From an uncultured Bacteroidales bacterium (GTDB taxonomy: Bacteria > Bacteroidota > Bacteroidia > Bacteroidales > Bacteroidaceae): a stretch of 33,212 nt of DNA. The notes under the pieces were generated by a model. That model ran no database searches and was not told the origin of the DNA. It worked only from the letters and a program-made list of their open reading frames with translations. The stretch is taken from assembly GCA_902801475.1 (NCBI GenBank), contig CADCIO010000035.1:1-33212 (forward strand), read 5' to 3'. A program made the position numbers and the translations under genes. Below, piece after piece: positions 1-6,160 of this stretch (position 1 is its first letter; each line of letters begins with the position of its first letter).

Positions 1-92
1 AACTTATCCATGTCACCTGTTGACGTGGTTCGCTCCACACGATAGGTTTCCGTGCTATGCAGCAGTTCTTGTATTTCGTCTTTTGTTATCAT
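1..92 (-). CDS. AlbA_2/Schlafen-type ATP-binding protein, N-terminal fragment (cut by window edge)
   Basis: Only the first 30 codons are inside the window; the gene runs off the left edge on the minus strand. The start is the ATG at 92-90. The visible peptide begins MITKDEIQELLHSTE and continues through an ERTTSTGDMDK stretch. That pattern is typical of the N-terminus of Bacteroidetes AlbA_2 (Schlafen AlbA_2-like, AAA_4) proteins, where the ERTTST motif precedes the nucleic-acid/ATP-binding domain. The gene starts 5 bases after the stop of the XRE regulator, so the two very probably form one transcript. Family members are annotated as transcriptional regulators or RecG-related helicases, and their biochemical role is poorly defined. 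The family call rests on a short peptide; the operon call is firm. Confidence 0.6.
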   Translation of the reverse strand, partial: MITKDEIQELLHSTETYRVERTTSTGDMDK

Positions 93-97
93 TTGAC

Positions 98-313
98 TTA
101 CTTCTCTTGATTGAATTCTTCCTGTCTCACCAACTCCTGCACAGGCACTTCAAGTGCATTGGCTATTGCAATGAGAGCTTCAAGGCTGGGCTGGGTGGTA
201 TTGGTGACCCACTTGGATACTGTAGCAGGATCCTTGCCGAGTTTGTCGGACAGCCACTTATTGTTCAGGTCGCGTTCAGCGAGAACGACTCTTATACGAT
301 TTAACTTTGCCAT
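98..313 (-). CDS. XRE-family helix-turn-helix regulator (71 aa)
   Basis: A small one-domain DNA-binding protein. From the ATG at 313 it is 71 aa and nearly all of it is a Cro/C1-type HTH: an LSDKLGKDPATVSKW helix-turn-helix near residues 21-35 and the typical PSLEALIAIANALEVPVQEL helices after it. A longer in-frame start at 379 exists, but it would cover the promoter (TAACTTTG on the minus strand at 344-337), so 313 is preferred. It is the first gene of a two-gene unit with the AlbA_2 protein. The pairing suggests it regulates its own operon, which is inference. Antitoxin-like or phage-repressor-like roles are alternatives the sequence cannot separate. Confidence 0.85.
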   Translation of the reverse strand: MAKLNRIRVVLAERDLNNKWLSDKLGKDPATVSKWVTNTTQPSLEALIAIANALEVPVQELVRQEEFNQEK

Positions 314-336
314 GATAGATTTCTGTTGTTTGACGG

Positions 337-364
337 CAAAGTTACAAAAAATAATCGAGACAAA
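337..364 (-). promoter_or_regulatory. Promoter of the XRE/AlbA_2 operon
   Basis: Read on the minus strand, TTTG (364-361) is followed after 16 bases by TAACTTTG (344-337). This fits the Bacteroidetes -33/-7 consensus with a slightly short spacer. The -7 box lies about 24 bases upstream of the ATG at 313. Confidence 0.6.
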
Positions 365-379
365 TGCTGATATGTTCAA

Positions 380-660
380 AAAACTCTATAATTAAGCCAT
401 AATTTGATTAAAAGACCAATCTTTTGACGAATACAGGACAGAAATCATGTATATATTATATATAATGTGTATCTAAATACCATTTGGTCTTCTTAGTGAC
501 AATCCCCATTCATGATGGAAGCAATGAAAGTTCGGAGAAAGGTTCGAGAACATCCACATAATAGAGAACCGGCGAAAAACATATATAAGATAGGCAAACT
601 TGAAGAAGGAAATCCGAATCAAAAGAAATCATCAGGTTTGTGATTTTTTCTGTGTTTTCT
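380..660. other. Gene-poor AT-rich spacer
   Basis: I see no convincing gene here. An 8-bp inverted pair AAGACCAA (412-419) / TTGGTCTT (484-491) flanks a TATA-rich stretch. A 43-codon plus-strand frame (512-643), lysine- and arginine-rich, lacks any recognisable family, a start signal or a promoter directly in front, and I do not call it a gene. Confidence 0.4.
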
Positions 661-692
661 TTTGGTTGTTTGGGGAGAAATCTGTACCTTTG
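661..692 (+). promoter_or_regulatory. Orphan plus-strand promoter
   Basis: TTTG at 661-664 is followed after 20 bases by TACCTTTG at 685-692, a good match to the Bacteroidetes housekeeping promoter. No conventional gene follows on this strand; transcription would reach the terminator at 844-884 after about 180 bases. Confidence 0.55.
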
Positions 693-698
693 TAGTAA

Positions 699-884
699 TT
701 TTGTAACATATTGATTATCAATGGATATTTCCATTTTTGCGACATGTGTGCAACATCCAGTGCTAACGCATTGATAGTCAGTTAAAGTCGTTTTCGAGGA
801 GGTTAAATGAGACGCATAAGTAAAGACATAACAAAACACTGTCAAATGACGTGTAGCTCAATGAGTTACACGCCATTTGCTTTT
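699..884 (+). ncRNA. Candidate short transcript between orphan promoter and terminator
   Basis: This stretch is framed by a consensus promoter (TACCTTTG 685-692) and an intrinsic terminator (844-884), so it looks like a transcription unit of about 185 bases. Inside are a 17-codon frame from ATG 721 to TGA 774 and, at 798-803, an AGGAGG box placed 3 bases before ATG 807. That second frame runs through the terminator to 956 and has no family resemblance. The unit may be a small RNA, a tiny peptide gene, or the leader of a gene since lost, for example from a mobile element. The promoter and terminator are seen directly; the product is inference. Confidence 0.35.
844..884 (+). terminator. Intrinsic terminator of the orphan unit
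   Basis: A 12-bp stem with one mismatch, AAATGaCGTGTA (844-855) against TACACGcCATTT (867-878), encloses a loop of about 11 bases and is followed by GCTTTTTAT. It lies between the orphan promoter and the 3' end of the aldo/keto reductase remnant on the other strand. Confidence 0.7.
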
Positions 885-917
885 TATGGGCTCATGTTTT
901 CTATGTGCTTATTGTTG

Positions 918-1107
918 TTACCAAGGAAAATTTTCTGGGTCGTTCACTTCGCTTGATCGCATGTTCTGGTTCAGGGCGTTGATGGCTTGCATGTCTTCGT
1001 CAGAGAGGGCAAAGTTCAGTATTTCCAGATTCTCGGCGAAGTGGTTGGGTTTGGCGCGAGGAATGGTGATCAAGCTGCGGAATCTCAATACCGTTGTTTA
1101 GCTTCAT
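918..1107 (-). pseudogene. Aldo/keto reductase pseudogene with large internal deletion
   Basis: Two ends of one gene are joined with the middle missing. From ATG 1107 the minus strand reads MKLNNGIEIPQL, the classic N-terminus of aldo/keto reductases of the 2,5-diketogluconate reductase type. After 12 codons the frame fails. In the next frame the sequence gives SLITIPRAKPNHFAENLEI and then LSDEDMQAINALNQN, the classic C-terminal substrate/cofactor segment of the same family, ending at TAA 920-918. Intact enzymes are about 270-280 aa; only about 60 codons remain and the length (190 bases) is not a multiple of three, so it cannot make an enzyme. The junction lies near 1067-1078. It starts 14 bases after the rubrerythrin fusion stop, so it was probably the last gene of that operon. 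Confidence 0.78.
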
Positions 1108-1121
1108 GTTGATGTGATGTT

Positions 1122-2294
1122 TTAGTAATTCTCGGCATTGATTTCAAAATAAGCTTGCGGGTGGAAACAGACGGGGCAGGTGTCAGGGGCTTCGGTGCCG
1201 ATGACAATGTGACCACAGTTGCGGCACTCCCATACGCTGACGCCGCTCTTGCGGAATACCTCTGCAACCTCGACGTTGTGCAACAATGCACGGTAGCGCT
1301 CCTCGTGGTGCTTCTCGATGGCAGCGACACCCCGGAACTGCTCGGCGAGTTCGTGGAAACCCTCCTCATCGGCTTCGCGAGCAAAGGTGTCGTACATGTC
1401 TGTCCATTCGTAGTTCTCACCTTCGGCAGCATGCAACAGGTTCTCAGCGGTGGTGCCTACACCACCCAGGTGCTTGAACCAGAGTTTGGCATGCTCCTTT
1501 TCGTTGTCGGCAGTTTTCAGGAAGAGGGCGGAGATTTGTTCGTAACCGTTCTTCTTGGCGACAGAGGCAAAGTAGGTGTACTTGTTGCGTGCCATACTTT
1601 CTCCAGCAAAGGCAGCTTCGAGGTTCTTCTCTGTCTTTGTGCCAGCATATTTGTTGGTGGCGGGTGCCTCTGCCTCGACAGCGACCTTCACGAAGTCCGA
1701 TGCAGGGTGTTTGCAGATGGGGCAAATGAAGTCGTCTGGCAGTTCCTCGCCCACATACTCATAGCCGCAGATGTTGCAACGCCAAATGGTCTTGCCCTCA
1801 GCAGTCTTTCCTACAGGCTGTGGCTTGGGTTTGATGTTGGACTGATAATAATTATAGGTGGCAGAAGGTACGTCGGCAAGCACTTCCATCTCTGTGACAA
1901 GACCGATGAAGAGCATGTGTGTGCCGAGGTCGATGGCTTGCTCCACATCGGCAGAGATGAAGGCGTTGGTGCCACGAGTGATGGCGAAAGTACCGTTGCT
2001 GACACGTCGGCAGTCAGTGAAGTCGGCAAACTTATTGACCGTGCGTCCACTCTGGAAACCGAAGTGCTTGAACAGTTCGAAGTCGGCAGCCTCGCTGATG
2101 ATGGAGGCAGTGAAGCGTCCCGAACGTTGGATGAGTTCAGTGGTAAAGTTACCCTTGTTGAGGGCTACAGAAATGCGGTTAGGCTGTGCAGTTACTTGTG
2201 CTACCGTGTTGCTGATGCAACCGTTGTCTTGCCCGTTGTCACAGGTCGTGATGACGAACAGGCCGTACTGGATGTTGAAAAGGGGATTGCTCAT
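1122..2294 (-). CDS. Flavin reductase / rubredoxin / rubrerythrin / rubredoxin fusion protein
   Basis: A 390-aa multi-domain redox protein. Residues 1-152 resemble flavoredoxin-type FMN-binding flavin reductases. Residues 170-200 are a rubredoxin-like iron site (CxxC at 173/176 and 191/194). Residues 215-345 are a rubrerythrin ferritin-like diiron domain with E232, E265xxH268, E307xxE310 and E327xxH330. Residues 355-385 are a second rubredoxin-like site (C357/C360, C373/C376). Known rubrerythrins reduce hydrogen peroxide in anaerobes using electrons delivered through rubredoxin. Here the likely electron donor module is fused to the peroxidase, suggesting NAD(P)H or flavin to Fe(SCys)4 to diiron to peroxide in one cytoplasmic chain (inference). 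All metal ligands expected for the family are present. The start at 2294 is supported by the [15 protein letters not shown]-terminus, typical of the flavin reductase domain. Confidence 0.92.
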   Translation of the reverse strand: MSNPLFNIQYGLFVITTCDNGQDNGCISNTVAQVTAQPNRISVALNKGNFTTELIQRSGRFTASIISEAADFELFKHFGFQSGRTVNKFADFTDCRRVSNGTFAITRGTNAFISADVEQAIDLGTHMLFIGLVTEMEVLADVPSATYNYYQSNIKPKPQPVGKTAEGKTIWRCNICGYEYVGEELPDDFICPICKHPASDFVKVAVEAEAPATNKYAGTKTEKNLEAAFAGESMARNKYTYFASVAKKNGYEQISALFLKTADNEKEHAKLWFKHLGGVGTTAENLLHAAEGENYEWTDMYDTFAREADEEGFHELAEQFRGVAAIEKHHEERYRALLHNVEVAEVFRKSGVSVWECRNCGHIVIGTEAPDTCPVCFHPQAYFEINAENY

Positions 2295-2338
2295 AATGTT
2301 AGTTTTTTATGTTTATGTTGTTTTGGTAATCTGAGCCA

Positions 2339-2346
2339 CAAATTTA
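2339..2346 (-). promoter_or_regulatory. -7 promoter element for the rubrerythrin fusion
   Basis: TAAATTTG on the minus strand, 45 bases upstream of the ATG at 2294. No TTTG lies at ideal spacing, so the -33 element is weak or absent and an activator may be needed (inference). Confidence 0.45.
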
Positions 2347-2460
2347 GTTTATTTCTTTCGATTCCGTACTATCTACAACAAAAAAGTTGTAAAAAAGCCT
2401 TCTTTTTAACAAAAAACAAGCTATTATTTCGACGAGAAGGTGGAATAGGAAGTGTCCCTA

Positions 2461-3162
2461 TCAGAGAATGCCGATGATGTCACGAAGTGAATGCACCTCA
2501 TAGGTGACAGGTTCAGAGGCAGGGTACTCAGGAAAGCGATTGAAGTAAATCGTGTCGAGCCCTGCCTTTTTTGCGCCCATGATGTCGGTGTTGAAGTTGT
2601 CTCCAATCATGATTGTGGTCTCAGGAGAGGCACCCGATTGCTGAAAAGCATAGTCGAAGAATTGTTGGGAAGGTTTGTTGGCTCCAGCATCTTCGCTGAG
2701 AATGATGGTGGTGAAGTGGTCGAAGAGTCCACACGAGTGAAGTTTCTTGTATTGCACTTCGTGGAAGCCATTGCTGCACATGTGCATCCGATAGCCTTTG
2801 TCACGAAGGTAATCCATCAGTTCCTTGGCACCATCGACCAAGCCCGACTTGATGGCACAGAGGCTTAGGAACTTGTCGCTGGCCTTGAGGCAATAGTCGT
2901 CTGTGGGGTTAAGGCCCTTGCCCAAACTCAAAGGATGACGGAAACGCTCAATGATGAGGTAACGACGCTCGATTTCTCCTTTGGCATATTGTGTCCACAA
3001 ACGAATGTTGGTGCTCCAATAGTCGTCGTAGAAGACTTTGGGGTCATCGAAGTACTGATCCAGATGCAAAAACTCGTACAACTCACCCAAAGCAATGACT
3101 GCATTGCCGTGGGTGTCGTAGAGCGTGTCATCAAAATCGATGAAAAGGTCGGTGTACTTCAT
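2461..3162 (-). CDS. yjjG: HAD-family nucleotidase, YjjG type
   Basis: A 233-aa cytoplasmic HAD hydrolase. Motif I is DFDDTLYD at residues 9-16, with the nucleophile D9 and acid/base D11. Motif II is the CSNG stretch near residue 130, and motif IV is GDNFNTDI near 197-204. A helical cap domain lies between motifs I and II. The best fit is the YjjG/noncanonical pyrimidine nucleotidase group (TIGR02254), which dephosphorylates noncanonical pyrimidine nucleoside monophosphates and so helps keep them out of DNA. A generic HAD phosphatase of subfamily IA is the alternative. It lies 25 bases downstream of waaA on the same strand and is probably the last gene of the gltX-waaA-yjjG operon. Confidence 0.82.
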   Translation of the reverse strand: MKYTDLFIDFDDTLYDTHGNAVIALGELYEFLHLDQYFDDPKVFYDDYWSTNIRLWTQYAKGEIERRYLIIERFRHPLSLGKGLNPTDDYCLKASDKFLSLCAIKSGLVDGAKELMDYLRDKGYRMHMCSNGFHEVQYKKLHSCGLFDHFTTIILSEDAGANKPSQQFFDYAFQQSGASPETTIMIGDNFNTDIMGAKKAGLDTIYFNRFPEYPASEPVTYEVHSLRDIIGIL

Positions 3163-3187
3163 GCAAGAATGACTTCAGTCCCTTATT

Positions 3188-4456
3188 TTATTTGAAGATG
3201 GCGTTGAAGCATTTGTCGGCAGCACCAGCATTGGCGTTGATGTAACTACCCGCAGCTTCACCTGCTTTCTGAAGGTCTTCAGGGTTGTTGATGAAGTTGT
3301 CCATCAAGGCAGCGAAAGAGGCATCGTCTTGATATTCGAACGAACCACCACAAGCCTTGAGCGCCTGTGCTTCACGGAACTTTTCGTTATTGGGACCAAA
3401 GAGCACAGGGATGCCATATACAGCAGCTTCGGGCACATTGTGGATGCCCACGCCAAATCCACCTCCCACGAGTGCCACCTTGCCGTAGCGATAGATGGAA
3501 GAGAGTTTGCCAAAGCAGTTGATGATTAAAGAAGACCCTCTCTGTCCTTCGGACATCTCCCCCATAATGGGGAGACCATTCGGCGAGGCTTCCAATTCCG
3601 TATATCTTACATGACTGAATCCGTTGTCTTCCAGCAACTTCTCGATGTCCTTCAGGTGTGTCTCACTGATGACATGAGGAGCGATGATGAGTTTCCAATC
3701 CTTATGCTTGGCGAAGTAAGGGATGTAGATTTCCTCGTCTGGTCCCCATGAAGAACCAGCGATGAAACAAGGAGCGTCACCGGCAAATTGCTCCACCAAT
3801 GGGAGTGGGGCTGCTGCATTCTTGATGGCGATGACACGATCAAGACGGGTGTCACCCACCACTGTCACATTTGTGATGCCATATTCTGCCAATAGCTTTT
3901 TGGAACTCTCGTTCTGCACAAACAGGTGGTTAAACTGACGAAGAGGTTTGAGAGTTGGATATTTGCCGAACATGTGCCACTTGAAGAAATATTGGTCAGG
4001 ACGGAAGATACTGCTCACACTATAGGTCTTAATGCCCTTGTAGTGACAAGTAACCAGATAGTTTGTCCAGAACTCATACTTGATGAAGATGGCAATCTCA
4101 GGATGTGCCAGACGCAAGAACGAGAGTGCGTTGCCTGGTGTGTCGAATGGTAAATAGCATACAAGGTCAGCCCCTTCGTAATCCTTTCTCACTTCATAAC
4201 CTGAGGGTGAGTAGAAGGTAAGCAGAATCTTGTATTCGGGGCATTCCCTGCGCAGACGCTCCATGAGGGGACGTCCCTGTTCAAACTCACCCAATGAAGC
4301 CGCATGGAACCAAACCACACGGTCGGTCTTCTTGATATGGCGACGCAAGAGCAGATAGGTCTGACTGATGCCCACTACCATTTTTCTTGCTTTCTTGTGG
4401 AAGAGGGAGGCAATCAGCATGCCCAATACAAATATGTATATTCCTATCGAGTACAT
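3188..4456 (-). CDS. waaA: 3-deoxy-D-manno-octulosonic acid (Kdo) transferase
   Basis: WaaA (KdtA) adds Kdo from CMP-Kdo to the lipid A precursor at the inner face of the cytoplasmic membrane. The 422-aa protein has an N-terminal membrane-anchor helix (residues 3-18) and the HAASLGEFEQ motif at 51-60 holding the catalytic glutamate E57. The GT-B C-terminal half contains PHVISETH near 260-267 and the GGGFGVGIHNVPEAA CMP-Kdo-binding region at 331-345. Its ATG overlaps the gltX stop (TAATG), suggesting translational coupling. An odd stretch at residues about 289-309, rich in G, S, P and M (LPIMGEMSEGQRGSS), is an in-frame insertion of a palindromic repeat in a surface loop before the conserved LSSIYRYG segment. 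The reading frame stays open, so the enzyme is probably functional. Confidence 0.95.
   Translation of the reverse strand: MYSIGIYIFVLGMLIASLFHKKARKMVVGISQTYLLLRRHIKKTDRVVWFHAASLGEFEQGRPLMERLRRECPEYKILLTFYSPSGYEVRKDYEGADLVCYLPFDTPGNALSFLRLAHPEIAIFIKYEFWTNYLVTCHYKGIKTYSVSSIFRPDQYFFKWHMFGKYPTLKPLRQFNHLFVQNESSKKLLAEYGITNVTVVGDTRLDRVIAIKNAAAPLPLVEQFAGDAPCFIAGSSWGPDEEIYIPYFAKHKDWKLIIAPHVISETHLKDIEKLLEDNGFSHVRYTELEASPNGLPIMGEMSEGQRGSSLIINCFGKLSSIYRYGKVALVGGGFGVGIHNVPEAAVYGIPVLFGPNNEKFREAQALKACGGSFEYQDDASFAALMDNFINNPEDLQKAGEAAGSYINANAGAADKCFNAIFK
3530..3592. repeat. REP-like palindromic element inserted in-frame in waaA
   Basis: Inside the waaA frame lie two adjacent hairpin-forming units: CTCCCC-N6-GGGGAG and TGTCC-TTC-GGACA. 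This G/C-skewed palindromic composition differs from the surrounding codons, and the peptide it yields (near residues 289-309) interrupts a region that is contiguous in other WaaA proteins as I know them. I recognise the pattern as a dispersed intergenic repeat type seen in Bacteroidetes and other anaerobes. Exact borders are approximate. Confidence 0.6.
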
Positions 4457-6018
4457 TAGCCGAGTGTTTCGATTGCAAATTTCATTCTCTTGATGACCTC
4501 ATCCTTACCCAGGAAGGCAGAGAGTTCGTACATGTCAGGTCCTTGTCCTGTGCCCACGAGTGCCACACGCCAAGCGTTCCAAGGTTTGATGCCCGTCTCT
4601 TCTGTCCAAGGGTCGATGATGGCTTTTTGTCCTTCCACGCTCCAGTCGTTGATGCCTTCCAGCACCTTCATCATCTGCAGCAATTCGTCAGCTGTCGTTT
4701 CTTTCCAATTCTTGCGGATGAACTTGTCGTTCTCTTTGTCAAATTCCGTTGGAGCCACAAAGAAGAACTTCGTGAGTGGCCACAAATCAGATGGGAAGGA
4801 GATGTTACGCTTTTTCTTATTACCTTGACCATCGGTGTATTCGATGACCTTCAGTTTCATCATTCTCACCACTTCTGCCTCTTGCTCAGTGGTTGCTTCG
4901 ATACCGTTCTCCTTCAGCACCTTGTCGAAAGCGGGACACCAATCTGTGTCAGGACGCTGAATGAGGTACTGGTGGTTGAACCAAGCAGCCTTCACATAGT
5001 CGAACTTGGCGCCATTCTTCGAGCACTTCGAGAGGTCGAACAACTTCACCATCTCATCCAATGTCATCAGCTCTTGGTCATTGCCTGGGTTCCAACCCAG
5101 AAGTGCCAAGAAGTTCACGACAGCTTCTGGCAGATAGCCCTTCTCGCGATAACCTGAGCTGATTTCGCCACTCTTAGGATCGTGCCATTCGAGTGGGAAC
5201 ACAGGGAAACCAAGTTTGTCGCCATCACGCTTCGAGAGTTTGCCGTTGCCAATAGGCTTCAAGAGCAATGGCAGGTGGGCAAAGCGTGGCATCGTGTCTG
5301 CCCATCCGAAGGCTTCGTAAAGCAACACGTGGAGTGGGGCAGAGGGCAACCATTCCTCACCACGAATGACGTGAGTAACCTCCATCAAGTGGTCATCTAC
5401 AATATTTGCCAAGTGATAGGTGGGCAGTTCGTCAGCACTTTTGTAAAGCACCTTGTCATCGAGAATGGAAGAGTTAATCTTCACTTCACCGCGAATGAGG
5501 TCATCCACCAGCACATCTCTTCCTGGTTCAATCTTGAAACGTACCACATACTGTTCGCCATTGGCAATCATTCGTTCCACTTCCTCCTTAGGCAGGGTGA
5601 GTGAATTGCGCATCTGACCACGTGTCGAAGCGTCATACTGGAAATTTTCCACCTCCTCACGCTTCTTGTTCAACTCCTCTGGGGTGTCGAAGGCATAGTA
5701 AGCCTTGTCGTTGTCCAACAGCACCTGCACATATTTCTTATAGATGTCTCTGCGTTCGCTCTGACGGTAAGGACCATAATTGCCTCCAAAGCTCACGCCC
5801 TCGTCAAATTGGATGCCGAGCCAGTTGAATGCTTCGATGATGTACTCTTCGGCACCTGGCACAAAACGAGTGGAATCCGTATCCTCGATACGGAAAATCA
5901 AGTCGCCGCCATGCTGCTTGGCGAAGAGATAATTATAGAGAGCAGTGCGCACACCGCCAATATGAAGAGGTCCCGTGGGACTTGGTGCGAAACGCACCCT
6001 AACCTTTCTTTCTACCAT
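4456..6018 (-). CDS. gltX: Glutamyl-tRNA synthetase
   Basis: A class I aminoacyl-tRNA synthetase that charges tRNA-Glu. It is 520 aa, with the HIGH motif as PLHIGG at 17-22 and the KMSKS motif as KLSKRDG at 260-266. [10 protein letters not shown] near 43-52 and [10 protein letters not shown] near 221-230 are typical GluRS signatures. The length is somewhat above the usual 470-500 aa but within the Bacteroidetes range. The ATG at 6018 is preceded by a consensus -7 box and a hairpin leader. It is the first gene of the gltX-waaA-yjjG unit; its stop overlaps the waaA start. Confidence 0.97.
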   Translation of the reverse strand: MVERKVRVRFAPSPTGPLHIGGVRTALYNYLFAKQHGGDLIFRIEDTDSTRFVPGAEEYIIEAFNWLGIQFDEGVSFGGNYGPYRQSERRDIYKKYVQVLLDNDKAYYAFDTPEELNKKREEVENFQYDASTRGQMRNSLTLPKEEVERMIANGEQYVVRFKIEPGRDVLVDDLIRGEVKINSSILDDKVLYKSADELPTYHLANIVDDHLMEVTHVIRGEEWLPSAPLHVLLYEAFGWADTMPRFAHLPLLLKPIGNGKLSKRDGDKLGFPVFPLEWHDPKSGEISSGYREKGYLPEAVVNFLALLGWNPGNDQELMTLDEMVKLFDLSKCSKNGAKFDYVKAAWFNHQYLIQRPDTDWCPAFDKVLKENGIEATTEQEAEVVRMMKLKVIEYTDGQGNKKKRNISFPSDLWPLTKFFFVAPTEFDKENDKFIRKNWKETTADELLQMMKVLEGINDWSVEGQKAIIDPWTEETGIKPWNAWRVALVGTGQGPDMYELSAFLGKDEVIKRMKFAIETLG

Positions 6019-6049
6019 TTGTGTTTTTTGTCTTATATATGAGAGTGAC

Positions 6050-6065
6050 CCAGCCCATGAGCTGG
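6050..6065 (-). promoter_or_regulatory. Leader hairpin of gltX (shared with tetR leader)
   Basis: On the minus strand CCAGCT-CATG-GGCTGG forms a 6-bp stem (one U-G pair) with a 4-base loop, starting 9 bases after the -7 box. The block from the -7 TTTG through this hairpin is almost identical to that at 22694-22723 before the TetR gene (28 of 30 bases). The two differing bases fall at the top of the stem and in the loop, and pairing is kept. Confidence 0.5.
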
Positions 6066-6074
6066 ATTTGGGTG

Positions 6075-6082
6075 CAAAGGTA
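6075..6082 (-). promoter_or_regulatory. -7 promoter element of gltX
   Basis: TACCTTTG on the minus strand, 56 bases upstream of the gltX ATG. The -33 zone is occupied by the TTCATAA-type repeat at 6091-6119 and shows no TTTG. Confidence 0.6.
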
Positions 6083-6090
6083 CGGATTTT

Positions 6091-6119
6091 AATTCATAAT
6101 TCATCATTCATAATGAATT
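6091..6119. repeat. AATTCATAA-type spacer repeat between divergent genes
   Basis: Short tandem-like units (ATTCATAATTCATCATTCAT and flanks) separate the divergent gltX and YfhO-like promoters. The type resembles other low-complexity spacers in this window. Confidence 0.6.
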
Positions 6120-6125
6120 TTTTCT

Positions 6126-6133
6126 TACCTTTG
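6126..6133 (+). promoter_or_regulatory. -7 promoter element of the YfhO-like gene
   Basis: TACCTTTG, 27 bases upstream of the ATG at 6161. Its position rules out the longer in-frame starts upstream and supports 6161. Confidence 0.6.
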
Positions 6134-6160
6134 CACGCTGAAATCAATACATCTTTATAT

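Noticed and set aside
510..845. A 111-codon minus-strand frame
   Set aside because: Cysteine- and serine-rich with no family resemblance, antisense to the orphan promoter-terminator unit, and without its own promoter box.
1155..2477. A 440-codon open frame on the plus strand
   Set aside because: It is antisense to the rubrerythrin fusion, whose metal-binding motifs are intact. The plus frame has no recognisable domain and ends in the neighbouring intergenic region.
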